This document shows positions 28,020-37,111 of a stretch of DNA of 64,000 nt, one piece after another (positions within the stretch are counted from its first letter, which is position 1; each line of letters begins with the position of its first letter). Position numbers and translations under genes: made by a program. The notes under the pieces were generated by a model, which saw only the letters and a list, made by a program, of their open reading frames with translations, was not told where the DNA came from and searched no databases. Source of the DNA: Amphritea opalescens (GTDB lineage Bacteria > Pseudomonadota > Gammaproteobacteria > Pseudomonadales > Balneatricaceae); assembly GCF_003957515.1 (NCBI RefSeq), contig NZ_RQXW01000010.1:1-64000 (forward strand), in the 5' to 3' direction.

Positions 28020-28952
28020 ATGCATACGATATCAATACATCAGTTTGGTGGCCTTGAGGAACTTATCTACAGTAAACAATCCCGACCTCAACCTGCTTCT
28101 GGCGAAGTATTGGTTAAAACAGCCGCCGTTGGCGTTAACCCCATTGATTGGAAAACCTGTTCTGGTGGCGGGGCGAGTGGCTTTATTCAGGAGATGCCCT
28201 TTATTCCCGGCTGGGAGTTTTCTGGGATTATCGAAGACGCTGGCGACACTGACTTTAAAAAAGGTGAAGCGGTGTTCGGGATGATTCGCTTTCCCCAACC
28301 AGCGGGCTGTTATGCCGAGTATATTGCCGCCCCCGCCGATCAAATAGCGCGACTACCTGATGCCGTCGATCTAGTAACTGCCGGAGGTCTACCCACCGCT
28401 AGCCTAACCGCTTGGCAAGCACTCTTCGACAAAGGAGAGCTGAAAGCCGGTCAACAGGTCTTGATATTGGGTGCTGCGGGAGGGGTTGGCCATCTCGCGG
28501 TGCAACTCGCACACTGGGCCGGTGCTCAGGTATCAGGCACCGCCTCTTCACATAATCATGAACTTCTGGCCTCTCTCGGCTGCAAACAAACCATCGATTA
28601 TCGCCATCAGAGCCTCACTGAATATACCAATAGCTTTGATCTCGTGATCGACTGTGTCGGTGGAGACACAGGTATCCAAGCCCTGCCCTGTCTCAAACCC
28701 GACGGTATTTTAGTCACACTACCTTCGGTGACTAAAGATCAGGTGATCGCGGCAGGTAAGGCACAAAGGCGCCGAGTCGAAGCGATTCGCTGCGAACCCT
28801 CGGCTGAACAATTGGGTAAGATTGGTGAACTCGTTGCCGACGAGCAACTTAAACTACAGATAGGTAATACCTTTGCGCTAGAGAAAGCCTCCGATGCATT
28901 TGCACTAAGCAAGAGTGGTCACGTTTGCGGCAAACTTATTTTGACGATCTAA
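28020..28952 (+). CDS. NADP-dependent quinone-oxidoreductase-like protein (zinc-free MDR family)
   Basis: Medium-chain dehydrogenase/reductase of 310 aa. The N-terminal GroES-like domain (VNPIDWKTCSG) lacks the structural and catalytic zinc cysteines of alcohol dehydrogenases. The Rossmann domain has the GAAGGVGHLAVQLA nucleotide-binding motif (about 156-169). Such proteins reduce quinones or enones with NADPH; the substrate cannot be told. It stands alone and ends at a strong hairpin. Confidence 0.82.
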   Translation: MHTISIHQFGGLEELIYSKQSRPQPASGEVLVKTAAVGVNPIDWKTCSGGGASGFIQEMPFIPGWEFSGIIEDAGDTDFKKGEAVFGMIRFPQPAGCYAEYIAAPADQIARLPDAVDLVTAGGLPTASLTAWQALFDKGELKAGQQVLILGAAGGVGHLAVQLAHWAGAQVSGTASSHNHELLASLGCKQTIDYRHQSLTEYTNSFDLVIDCVGGDTGIQALPCLKPDGILVTLPSVTKDQVIAAGKAQRRRVEAIRCEPSAEQLGKIGELVADEQLKLQIGNTFALEKASDAFALSKSGHVCGKLILTI

Positions 28953-28958
28953 GTAGTA

Positions 28959-28990
28959 AAAGGTAAGGCCGTTTAAGCGGCCTTGCCTTT
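28959..28990 (+). terminator. Terminator after the MDR gene
   Basis: A 13-bp stem with one G-U pair joins 28959-28971 and 28978-28990 around TTTAAG, ending in TTT. It lies between convergent genes and may serve both. Confidence 0.75.
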
Positions 28991-29003
28991 ATCGGTGGGT
29001 TAT

Positions 29004-29444
29004 TTATGACCCTGTGCTAGCGCTACACAGTTGTTGTTGCTGGCGCATGATCAAACGGCAGCCTTTCGCCAGAAAACCCTGTTCAATACAGCGATCTTTA
29101 ACCCATGCTTTATCATCTTCGGTCGGCTTCTCATGGTAAGGCGGGATATCGTTACACACCGCTGCCGACGGCTGACTATGCTGCCAGCAAGCTTTAAAGA
29201 AGGTACCGCCACCCACGGTGCAGCGATACTCAGAGTCATTGCAATGTTCGACCCGCTGTAACGCCATTGAGACACAGCCTTGCTGGTCGGTCTCTTCACC
29301 GGCGCTAATGCCTGCCTGCCGTTGTCTATCCACCATCTCTTGATGCTCTTCATTCCAGCCTTCGAGCCACTCGGGTGCATTCAACCAGCTATAGACAGCC
29401 CCCACAATGACCACCAACAACAGGCCCAACCAAAAACGTCGCAT
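29004..29444 (-). CDS. Cysteine-rich membrane-anchored protein, unknown
   Basis: A 146-aa protein with one N-terminal hydrophobic helix (about 4-20) that could be a signal anchor. The remaining domain, presumably periplasmic, has eight cysteines (57, 68, 75, 86, 97, 119, 129, 140), an even number that suggests four disulfides. No known domain was recognised. It is third in a run of three minus-strand genes, 19 bases after the preceding one. Confidence 0.6.
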   Translation of the reverse strand: MRRFWLGLLLVVIVGAVYSWLNAPEWLEGWNEEHQEMVDRQRQAGISAGEETDQQGCVSMALQRVEHCNDSEYRCTVGGGTFFKACWQHSQPSAAVCNDIPPYHEKPTEDDKAWVKDRCIEQGFLAKGCRLIMRQQQQLCSASTGS

Positions 29445-29463
29445 AATCGAAAAATCCTTTTAT

Positions 29464-29724
29464 TCAGCGGCCCCGGACATACAGCCCAAAAAGACAGCAA
29501 AAAAATCCAGCCGCAGAGGCTAGCATGGTTAAATTAACAAACAGGGGATGACGGGCAGCAAAAGGTACAAACGAGTGACTGTTATTCATATCACAAACCG
29601 CTGCACCGTAATTAAACGAACCACCTGCGGATAAGCAAGCATTCACGTCGCTCAGTTCCGCCCAGAACACAGCCATCAGAACCACGCCGGGCAGAATCAA
29701 TAACAACAGACCTAGCCGCAGCAT
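29464..29724 (-). CDS. Small two-helix membrane protein, unknown
   Basis: 86 aa with hydrophobic helices at about 3-22 and 62-83. The loop between them contains Cys30 and Cys44 and is probably outside the cytoplasm. Its ATG overlaps the stop of the DUF416 gene as TAATG, so translation is coupled. The family is not recognised. Confidence 0.6.
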   Translation of the reverse strand: MLRLGLLLLILPGVVLMAVFWAELSDVNACLSAGGSFNYGAAVCDMNNSHSFVPFAARHPLFVNLTMLASAAGFFCCLFGLYVRGR

Positions 29725-30320
29725 TATTCTTCACTCACCCCGATATTACTGATGCCATCATTCGCTGCGAGTTTCTTTAATTCGCCCATCAATCCGGCAT
29801 TGGCATTTTTAGCGGCGGCAAGGCGTTTAACCACCTCTTCTTGAAAGCTTTCTTCCTGCAACATCATATCGTGGTGGCTGATATAGCGAAGCAACTCTTC
29901 ATCGGACATATCCGTATCGGCGGTCACTTCAATAAAGGTCGCGACACATTCCAGCGACAGATTGCCCACGTTAGCCGCTTCGGTGCGATTAGGCTCTAAC
30001 AGGCAGTTAATCGTGGAATACAGGGCCACCATAGCATCCAGCGCAGGGGATGCACCGTACATCTCAAAAACATCAAGATCCGGCATATTGGCTTCAACAT
30101 TGCTCTGCTGAACCTCAAAATTCATCGTCGCGCCGGTATTGCCCAACTTATTCCACACCCCGTCAAGGATGCTACGTACCTGATGACGATCACCAAAATC
30201 AAGCAAGGTTGAAAACAGCGCAAAGTTAGGGAACATGCGCTCTGTGACAGCAACCGAAAAAGCGCTCAACTGCCAACCGTCGAGTGCTTTAAGCTCATTT
30301 TCCAGTGACCATTGTGACAT
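29724..30320 (-). CDS. DUF416 (YjaG-like) protein
   Basis: A 198-aa cytosolic alpha-helical protein resembling the E. coli YjaG family: SAFSVAVTERMFPNFALF near the start, a central WNKLG segment and a helical C-terminus. Function unknown. The ATG at 30320 follows GGAG by eight bases; the open frame reaches 30434, but the extra residues are not conserved in style. First gene of a three-gene run with two small membrane proteins. Confidence 0.78.
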   Translation of the reverse strand: MSQWSLENELKALDGWQLSAFSVAVTERMFPNFALFSTLLDFGDRHQVRSILDGVWNKLGNTGATMNFEVQQSNVEANMPDLDVFEMYGASPALDAMVALYSTINCLLEPNRTEAANVGNLSLECVATFIEVTADTDMSDEELLRYISHHDMMLQEESFQEEVVKRLAAAKNANAGLMGELKKLAANDGISNIGVSEE

Positions 30321-30513
30321 CAGATAAACTCCAGAACTAAATTTTCTCCTATTGTACAGCGCCGAAATCATTTTGCAGCAGTTATGCAGGATTCCCCCTC
30401 TGCAGAGGCATTGGGGTTGTATTCCAACGAACAAATATTAATCCTCTGATTCAGTTCGCTTTTTTATTGTATACTCCTCTCCTGAAAAGCAAGTTCTTAG
30501 TGGAAGACAAACC

Positions 30514-31068
30514 ATGGATAATAAGACTCCTCTCGCGACCCTCGTCAAGGGCCTAGACTGTTTCAGCGAATGGACCGGGCGCAGTATTGCCTGGCTGACA
30601 TTGCTGATGGTCCTGGTGACCTTCATTGTTGTGGTGCTGCGTTATGTTTTAAATGTTGGCAACATCCCGTTACAAGAATCAATCATCTACATGCACAGCC
30701 TAGTTTTTCTGCTCGGAGCAGGCTACACCCTCAAACATGATGGACATGTTCGTGTCGATATTTTCTATCGACCATTGGGTGAACGTGGCAAAGCAGTCAT
30801 CAATATTATCGGTGTTATCGTACTGCTAATGCCGGTTTCTGTGTTTATCTTCTGGATCTCCTGGGATTATGTAACATTCTCTTGGCATACCCTCGAAGGC
30901 TCACAAGAAGCGGGGGGTATTGAAGCTATATACCTTCTGAAAACCACCTTACTCCTCATGCCTGTACTTATGATCCTACAAGGAACTGCTGAGCTCGGGC
31001 GTAACATTCTGGTACTGACCGGACAAGCACACCTGATCGAAGTGGATTCTCAGGAGCATCCAATATGA
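30514..31068 (+). CDS. dctQ: TRAP transporter small permease DctQ-like
   Basis: Small membrane subunit of a tripartite ATP-independent periplasmic transporter, 184 aa with four helices (about 25-48, 60-80, 98-120, 140-162). The NVGNIPLQESIIYMH and GHVRVDIFY segments are typical of DctQ. Its stop overlaps the dctM start as ATGA. The TATACT at 30470-30475 is a possible -10. The binding-protein gene is on the opposite strand beyond dctM. Confidence 0.88.
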   Translation: MDNKTPLATLVKGLDCFSEWTGRSIAWLTLLMVLVTFIVVVLRYVLNVGNIPLQESIIYMHSLVFLLGAGYTLKHDGHVRVDIFYRPLGERGKAVINIIGVIVLLMPVSVFIFWISWDYVTFSWHTLEGSQEAGGIEAIYLLKTTLLLMPVLMILQGTAELGRNILVLTGQAHLIEVDSQEHPI

Positions 31069-32444
31069 TTGAACTTCTGCCATTACTGCTGTTTTTCGGC
31101 GCAATCTTTGTTTTATTACTCGGCTACTCTGTTGCCTACTCTCTCGCGGGCACCGGTCTTATCTTTGCCGCTATCGGCATTATGACCGGCCACTTTGAAG
31201 CGAGCTTCCTAGAAGCCGTGCCAAACCGTCTGTTCGGCATTATGAATAACTCGGTGCTGATCGCCGTGCCACTGTTTGTCTTCATGGGCGTGATGCTAGA
31301 GAAATCTAAAATCGCTGAAGATTTACTCGATACCATGGCCACATTATTTGGCCCTATTCGCGGTGGGTTAGGCATCTCAGTAACCGTTGTTGGCATGTTG
31401 CTCGCCGCCAGTACCGGTATTGTGGGTGCAACCGTCGTCACCATGGGCCTACTTTCGCTGCCGACCATGCTGCGTCGTGGATATGATCCAGGTGTTGCCA
31501 CAGGCACCATCTGCGCCTCCGGTACACTTGGGCAGATAATCCCGCCATCAATCGTACTGGTATTACTAGGGGATGTTATCTCCTCGGCTTACCAGCAGGC
31601 ACAGCTGGAGCAAGGCATTTACTCACCCAAGACCATTACGGTCGGTGACCTGTTCCTTGGCGCACTGATCCCTGGCCTTCTGCTAGTCTGTGCTTATATT
31701 GCTTATCTGATCTTCAAAGCGATCGTTCACCCTGAAACCGTCCCTGCTATTCCAAAAGAGGAACGGGATAAAGTAGACAACATGTTCCATCGGGTCATCT
31801 TTGCATTACTGCCACCCGTATTTCTCGTTGGCTTAGTACTTGGGTCGATTCTAGGTGGTTGGGCGACGCCGACAGAAGCAGCTTCCGTTGGCGCATTAGG
31901 AGCGATGCTACTGGCAATGGCGCGACGTTGTTTTACGCTATCTATTCTAAAAGATGTTATGCGCTCCACCACTCAAGTCAGCTCGATGGTGTTTATCATC
32001 TTGGTCGGTGCTTCGATCTTTTCGCTGGTGTTCCGTGGCTTTGGCGGTGATGACCTCGTGCGTGAGTTCCTCACCGACTTACCGGGCGGCGTATTTGGTG
32101 CAGTCGCGCTGGTGATGCTGGTTATCTTCCTGCTAGGCTTCTTCCTCGACTTTATCGAGATCACCTTCGTGGTGGTGCCTATCGTGGCTCCTATTCTATT
32201 AGCCATGGGGCTCGACCCTGTTTGGCTTGGCGTCATGATCGCGCTTAACCTGCAAACCTCGTTCCTGACACCGCCGTTTGGCTTTGCCCTCTTTTACCTT
32301 CGTGGTGTCGCACCCGCCAGTATTTCAACCATGCAGATCTACAAAGGGGTTATACCCTTTATCATGATTCAGCTCGTTGCATTGATGGCATTGGCGCAAT
32401 GGCCAGCCCTTGCAACCTGGTTACCAACGCTGGTTTACGGTTAA
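31065..32444 (+). CDS. dctM: TRAP transporter large permease DctM-like
   Basis: Large permease using the sodium gradient for solute import. 459 aa with about twelve helices and DctM signatures: VPLFVFMGVMLEKSKIAEDLL, SGTLGQIIPPSIVLVL, WATPTEAASVGALGA and LNLQTSFLTPPFGFALFYLRG. It probably works with the DctQ upstream and the convergent TakP-like binding protein. Confidence 0.93.
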   Translation: MIELLPLLLFFGAIFVLLLGYSVAYSLAGTGLIFAAIGIMTGHFEASFLEAVPNRLFGIMNNSVLIAVPLFVFMGVMLEKSKIAEDLLDTMATLFGPIRGGLGISVTVVGMLLAASTGIVGATVVTMGLLSLPTMLRRGYDPGVATGTICASGTLGQIIPPSIVLVLLGDVISSAYQQAQLEQGIYSPKTITVGDLFLGALIPGLLLVCAYIAYLIFKAIVHPETVPAIPKEERDKVDNMFHRVIFALLPPVFLVGLVLGSILGGWATPTEAASVGALGAMLLAMARRCFTLSILKDVMRSTTQVSSMVFIILVGASIFSLVFRGFGGDDLVREFLTDLPGGVFGAVALVMLVIFLLGFFLDFIEITFVVVPIVAPILLAMGLDPVWLGVMIALNLQTSFLTPPFGFALFYLRGVAPASISTMQIYKGVIPFIMIQLVALMALAQWPALATWLPTLVYG

Positions 32445-32461
32445 AACGTCAACTTAAAACC

Positions 32462-32491
32462 AAAAAAAACCCGCACATTGCGGGTTTTTTT
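32462..32491. terminator. Bidirectional terminator between dctM and dctP
   Basis: ACCCGCA (32469-32475) and TGCGGGT (32479-32485) pair around CAT, flanked by an A run and a T run, so it can end both convergent transcripts. Confidence 0.85.
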
Positions 32492-32514
32492 ATAACCTAA
32501 CCTTTACACCATAC

Positions 32515-33642
32515 TTACAATGTACGGGCGTTCAGGTAAGACTGCTCAGACACGGCATGCCACTTAATCGCCTGTTCACGGAACTTAACGAAAGATTCGA
32601 ATACTTTCTGTGACATCGGATCTTTAGCGGCTTCTTCAGCGACAACCTCATCAGATAGCGCTCGGATCTGCTTAAGCACGTCGTCAGGGAACTGACGCAG
32701 TTCAACACCGTGCTCATTGACCAACTGCTGCAAAGCCTCGTTATTCTTGGCCGTGAAGTCAGCCAGCATATCTTGGTTAGCAACCCGCAACGCATTACGT
32801 ACAATAACCTGCAGATCGGCTGGCAGTTTTTCAAAGGCTTCTTTATTGATGAAGCACTCCAGCGTGGTGCCTGGCTCATGCCAGCCAGGATAGTAGTAAT
32901 ACTTAGCCGCTTTATACAAACCGAAGGCCAAGTCGTTGTAAGGACCTACCCACTCAGTTGCATCAATCGCACCCGATTGCAGCGATGTGAAAATCTCGCC
33001 ACCCGGCAGCAATACAGGTGTACCACCCGCACGTTTAAGCACTTCACCACCAAGGCCTGGCATCCGCATTTTCAGACCTTTTAGGTCTTCTACGCCGTTG
33101 ATTTCACGGTTAAACCAGCCACCCATCTGTACGCCTGTGTTACCCGCCGCACCTGGAATCAGGCCAAACTCAGCATAGACTTCTTCCCAGAGCTCCATAC
33201 CGCCGCCATGATACAACCAAGAGTTCATCTCTTGAGCGGTCAGACCAAAAGGTACCGCCGCAAAGAATTGCGCCGCACGGGTTTTACCTTTCCAATAATA
33301 GGCAGCACCGTGACCCATCTCTGCCGTTCCACGGGAAACCGCATCGAAAATTTCGAGTGCGCCCACCAGCTCTTTGGCACCATAAACTTTAACTTTAATC
33401 CGGCCGCCACTCATCTTATCAATCAGATCAGCGAGGTCATTTGCGCCCGTTCCCAAACCTGGGAAGTTTTTCGGCCAAGTCGTTACCATTTTCCATTCAA
33501 TGGTTTCCGGCTTTTCCGGTGCAGCTGACGCTGCTGGCTGGGCACAATCCGCAGCCACCGTTTTTTTCTCTTCTGTGCACGCGGCTAGGCCTGCAGCAGC
33601 GACCCCAAGACCGAGGACTTTAACAATCTCACGACGTTTCAC
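32515..33642 (-). CDS. dctP: TRAP substrate-binding protein, TakP-like
   Basis: Periplasmic solute receptor of the TRAP system, 375 aa. The N-terminus has a twin Arg (MKRRE), a hydrophobic stretch and the lipobox LAAC with Cys22, so it may be a lipoprotein. TTGVQMGGW-type and ATEWVGPYND segments and the YYYYPGWHEPGTT motif closely resemble TakP of Rhodobacter, which binds 2-oxoacids. A 2-oxo or related monocarboxylate is therefore likely but not proven. Unusually, the gene is convergent with dctQM rather than first in that operon. Confidence 0.88.
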   Translation of the reverse strand: MKRREIVKVLGLGVAAAGLAACTEEKKTVAADCAQPAASAAPEKPETIEWKMVTTWPKNFPGLGTGANDLADLIDKMSGGRIKVKVYGAKELVGALEIFDAVSRGTAEMGHGAAYYWKGKTRAAQFFAAVPFGLTAQEMNSWLYHGGGMELWEEVYAEFGLIPGAAGNTGVQMGGWFNREINGVEDLKGLKMRMPGLGGEVLKRAGGTPVLLPGGEIFTSLQSGAIDATEWVGPYNDLAFGLYKAAKYYYYPGWHEPGTTLECFINKEAFEKLPADLQVIVRNALRVANQDMLADFTAKNNEALQQLVNEHGVELRQFPDDVLKQIRALSDEVVAEEAAKDPMSQKVFESFVKFREQAIKWHAVSEQSYLNARTL

Positions 33643-33667
33643 AAGGCTTCTCCCTATTCGTCATTGT

Positions 33668-33679
33668 AGCTATATAGCT
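33668..33679. promoter_or_regulatory. 12-bp palindrome upstream of dctP
   Basis: AGCTATATAGCT is a perfect palindrome 26 bases upstream of the dctP start, within the dctP-hexR intergenic region (33643-33879). It may be an operator, but it does not match the HexR consensus I know. Confidence 0.35.
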
Positions 33680-33879
33680 GTCGATAATTATTGTATTTAT
33701 ACTTATAACCCAGTGAACATAGCATCAAGTCATATCTGCTGCAATTTCAAATAGTAAGCAACTCCTGTAAATGTTTACCAAATTCAAAATGCGGCACGAA
33801 TGACAACAGCATTTACTCTATTGTACAGATTTACTGATATACTCTTTCTGTTACGCATAATCAGAAAACGGAAACCAGT

Positions 33880-34761
33880 TTGCAGTCGCTTAATCTACTT
33901 AAATCTATCGCTGATGCTAAACCCAGTCTGCGAAAATCAGAACAAAAAGTTGCTGATTACGTCTTGGAAAACCCTTCCGACGTTATTCATATGCGGATTG
34001 TCGATCTCGCCTCAGAAGCGAATGTGAGTGAGCCCACGGTCGTCCGTTTTTGCCGCGCGCTCAACTACGATGGTTTTCAAGATTTCAAGCTGACACTAGC
34101 CCAAGGGCTGGCGAGTAACGCTAACTTCGAGCAGTTTTCACTTAACACGAAAGATACTGTTAGCGAGTTTAAGCAGAAGATTTTCGATTCGACTGTCGGC
34201 AATATGATGCGCGTCAGAGAAGAACTCGATGCCGACACCTTAGAAGAAGCCATTAATGCCATTGCCAGCACCAACCGTCTAGAACTATACGGCTTTGGCG
34301 CGTCAGCACCGGTGTGTAACGATGCCCAGCATAAGTTTCACCGGCTTAAAATTGCGGCATCGGCCTATTCAGATCCGCATATGCAGATGATCTCTGCGAC
34401 AACATTGACGGAACGGGATGTGGTCATCGCGATCTCCCAGACCGGCCGTACCAAAGACCTGTTACACGCGGTAAAACTGGTCAAAGATGCCGGCGTCACC
34501 GTTATCACACTTTGTCCAAGCAACACCCCGCTATCAGATCTCGCTAGCATCGCTATCCATATTGATCTTGAAGAGGACAAAGACCTGAGTACATTGATGT
34601 CCTCTCGGGTTGTGCATCTCGTCGTTATCGATGTTCTTGCGGTAGGCGTAGCGATGAAGCTTGGACCCGGTTTACTGGATCACCTCAAAACCATCAAACG
34701 TAGCCTGAAAAGCCTACGCCAAAACGATAAACGCCTCCCCCTACGCAAGCCTGAAGAATAA
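33880..34761 (+). CDS. hexR: RpiR-family regulator, HexR-like
   Basis: Regulator of central carbon metabolism; HexR responds to KDPG in relatives. The N-terminal HTH_6 domain (LRKSEQKVADYVL, SEANVSEPTVVRFCRAL) is followed by a SIS sugar-phosphate domain (GFGASAPV at about 146, ISQTGRTKDLL around 187). 293 aa. The start is TTG at 33880, immediately before the family N-terminus; there is no ATG nearby. It is divergent from dctP, so TRAP uptake may be among its targets. Confidence 0.85.
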   Translation: MQSLNLLKSIADAKPSLRKSEQKVADYVLENPSDVIHMRIVDLASEANVSEPTVVRFCRALNYDGFQDFKLTLAQGLASNANFEQFSLNTKDTVSEFKQKIFDSTVGNMMRVREELDADTLEEAINAIASTNRLELYGFGASAPVCNDAQHKFHRLKIAASAYSDPHMQMISATTLTERDVVIAISQTGRTKDLLHAVKLVKDAGVTVITLCPSNTPLSDLASIAIHIDLEEDKDLSTLMSSRVVHLVVIDVLAVGVAMKLGPGLLDHLKTIKRSLKSLRQNDKRLPLRKPEE

Positions 34762-34782
34762 ATCGGCCCCTTTTTCCTATTT

Positions 34783-34800
34783 CTGTCACATTTCTGCGTC
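34783..34800 (+). promoter_or_regulatory. Pho-box-like sequence
   Basis: CTGTCAC ATTT CTGCGTC has one perfect and one imperfect PhoB half-site at 11-bp spacing. No -10 sits at the usual distance; TATAAT lies at 34835-34840. The next gene downstream is the 73-aa protein at 34968. Confidence 0.35.
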
Positions 34801-34967
34801 AAGATCAGTATCCGTTAGTGCCTCTGCTTAGGCCTATAATTTATTGATATTCTCTTTTTAGTGTTATAAAAAAGAGATTCCCTGTTAATCAGAAATGCTA
34901 AACGACCTGTTAGCTTCGTCTCATTGGCTTTCAGGAAAGCTTTGCAGAAGGTGTAGGAGTCATTGCG

Positions 34968-35189
34968 ATGCTTATACGGAAAGATCAGGATCTAAACGAA
35001 ATCCAAACCAAAATATTCGATATCATCGTCGGTATTGAAGAAAATCAAATGCAGGCTCAGCAAAAAGAAGCCAGCCAAAAAAGTCTATCCGTCAGGCGAG
35101 CGATTGAAGAGCGGAAACAACGTAGAGAACTCGAACATCAAATTAACGATGAGCTCTGGTTTGATGACCTCGGTTTTGATGAACGCTAA
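34968..35189 (+). CDS. Small charged protein, PA3496-like
   Basis: 73 aa, soluble, helical and highly charged. The stretch LSVRRAIEERKQRRELE followed by an acidic tail DELWFDDLGFD resembles the short PA3496-type proteins annotated as putative envelope-integrity factors. That link is by pattern only. GGAG lies eight bases before the ATG, and a strong terminator follows, so it is a single-gene unit. Confidence 0.6.
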   Translation: MLIRKDQDLNEIQTKIFDIIVGIEENQMQAQQKEASQKSLSVRRAIEERKQRRELEHQINDELWFDDLGFDER

Positions 35190-35209
35190 TCCTATATAAA
35201 ATTGATATA

Positions 35210-35238
35210 AAAAAGCCTGCAGCGAGTGCAGGCTTTTT
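35210..35238. terminator. Bidirectional terminator
   Basis: AAAAAGCCTGCA (35210-35221) and TGCAGGCTTTTT (35227-35238) form a 12-bp stem with a 5-nt loop between convergent genes. Confidence 0.88.
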
Positions 35239-35262
35239 ACATTTTGGTTTATGCCTTACTGA

Positions 35263-36753
35263 TTAACCCTCAGGATAGAGAACATCTAACGGCACTGAGC
35301 GACCACTGTCGACCACCATCGCGGCATGTTTACGCTTAAGCTTTCTAGGCTCCGGTACACCACAGGAGTGCGCGATCATCTCGAGTTCCTTGACCATATT
35401 ATTATGGTAATGGGTAACCCTCTCCGCCTTATCCTCGGGCACCAAGCCTCGCTGTAGATCTTTATTGTGGGTTGTGATGCCTGTCGGGCAGGTGTTTTTA
35501 TTACACTGCAACGCCTGAATACAACCGAGGGCAAACATGAAGCCCCTAGCGCTGACACAGAAATCCGCTCCCATACACAGGGCCGCCGCCACATCCGTTG
35601 GGTTAATGCACTTACCTGACGCGATGACCCGGACACGCTCCCGCAAACCATACTGAATCAGCTTGTTCACTAGGATGGGCAGACTCTCCCGTAACGGTAA
35701 GCCGACACTATCCATCAACGGCATCGGTGCCGCCCCCGTCCCCCCATCACTACTATCGAGGGTAATAAAATCCGGTGCCTGCTCAATGCCTCGGGCGACC
35801 ACTCGCTGACAAAACTCATCCAGCCAGTCGGTCGACCCCAACACTAATTTGAAGCCAACCGGTTTGCCGGTCACTTCACGAATATGACTGACCATATCTA
35901 ACAGATCGTCTGCTGAATCAACCTCGACATGTCGATTCGGGCTAATCGAAGCCACTCCTTCAGGAATACCACGAATAGCACCGATTTCAGCCGTAACTTT
36001 CGCCCCCGGTAGCATTCCACCTTTACCGGGTTTAGCACCTTGGCTGAGCTTAATCTCAAACATCCGTACCTGTTTATAGGCCGCTTTCTCTTTAAGTTTA
36101 TCGTCGCTCAATAAGCCATTGTCATCTCGCATACCATATTTAGCGGTACCGATCTGACAGACAATGTCGCATCCGCCTTCCAGATGATATGGCGATAAAC
36201 CACCTTCACCGGTATTCATCCAACATCCGGCTTCACGAGCGCCATTCGACAACGCGCGTATGGCGGGCTTAGAGATCGCACCAAAACTCATACCGGAAAT
36301 ATTAAAAAAGGATTTAGCGTCGTATGGCTCGCGACAAAAAGGCCCGATCTGCAATGGCTGATTCTTCACCGCATCCTCTTCTAAGGTAGGAAACGGGCAG
36401 TTAAGAAAGTAGTAAGTACCGGGCGTCCGTAGATCTCGGCTAGAACCAAAGGCGATAGTGTTATCAATATTCTTAGCCGCACGGTAGCACCAACTGCGCT
36501 GCGCTCGGTTAAATGGCATCTCTTCACGATCCATTGCAAAGAAATACTGTCGAAAGAATTCACCTAGGTGCTCAAATACATAACGGAAGCGACCAAACAG
36601 CGGATAGTTTCGTCGGATGGTCTGTTTGGTCTGATTTTTATCAATCTGATAAATAATCAACCCTGCAATCAGCCCTCCAACAATGGTCAACAGTAGGATG
36701 CCGCCCAGAATTGCCACGAAATTAATCGCAAAGCTGCTGACGGGATCAGTCAT
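35263..36753 (-). CDS. Membrane-anchored FMN-binding glutamate synthase family protein
   Basis: 495-aa protein resembling the FMN/Fe-S synthase domain of GltB without the amidotransferase domain. An N-terminal helix (about 9-36) anchors it to the membrane. The domain has GMSFGAISKPAIRAL, NTGEGGLSPYH, KPGKGGMLPG, DSSDGGTGAAP and a Cys cluster CIQALQCNKNTCPTG that should hold a 3Fe-4S cluster. The physiological reaction of these stand-alone forms is unclear. AAGGAG lies eight bases before the ATG at 36753; the open frame to 36876 adds no conserved sequence. Confidence 0.85.
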   Translation of the reverse strand: MTDPVSSFAINFVAILGGILLLTIVGGLIAGLIIYQIDKNQTKQTIRRNYPLFGRFRYVFEHLGEFFRQYFFAMDREEMPFNRAQRSWCYRAAKNIDNTIAFGSSRDLRTPGTYYFLNCPFPTLEEDAVKNQPLQIGPFCREPYDAKSFFNISGMSFGAISKPAIRALSNGAREAGCWMNTGEGGLSPYHLEGGCDIVCQIGTAKYGMRDDNGLLSDDKLKEKAAYKQVRMFEIKLSQGAKPGKGGMLPGAKVTAEIGAIRGIPEGVASISPNRHVEVDSADDLLDMVSHIREVTGKPVGFKLVLGSTDWLDEFCQRVVARGIEQAPDFITLDSSDGGTGAAPMPLMDSVGLPLRESLPILVNKLIQYGLRERVRVIASGKCINPTDVAAALCMGADFCVSARGFMFALGCIQALQCNKNTCPTGITTHNKDLQRGLVPEDKAERVTHYHNNMVKELEMIAHSCGVPEPRKLKRKHAAMVVDSGRSVPLDVLYPEG

Positions 36754-36945
36754 ATTCCATACTCCTTGTTGTTGTCTGTTGGCACCTATATGCCTCAGCG
36801 CCAATCCTATCCTGTTAAACAGGTATTGCCTACGACGTCGGTCATCATTTTGTGCCGCCAAACAATGAAAAGCCATTCAATCACCGCCATTTAGATGGAG
36901 AGACCTAACAGAACGGCCACGATTGAGCGTCGAAAGGCATCAACG

Positions 36946-36959
36946 GATCACCTGTGATC
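36946..36959. promoter_or_regulatory. 14-bp palindrome in the 36.9-37.1 kb divergent region
   Basis: GATCAC CT GTGATC is a perfect inverted repeat, a possible operator for the divergent genes at 36753 (minus) and 37112 (plus). Nothing else was recognised between 36754 and 37111. Confidence 0.4.
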
Positions 36960-37111
36960 TCAGACTATATCTGGCGAACTTCCTTATTTAATCCACAATC
37001 GTTCCATGGTTTTAATCCATTTGGAGCGCATACTTTCATCATTAAAAAGGCATCTATGCTGCGTTAGCAACCACTGCCTGACGATCAATATAAGCCATCA
37101 TATGACTTTGG

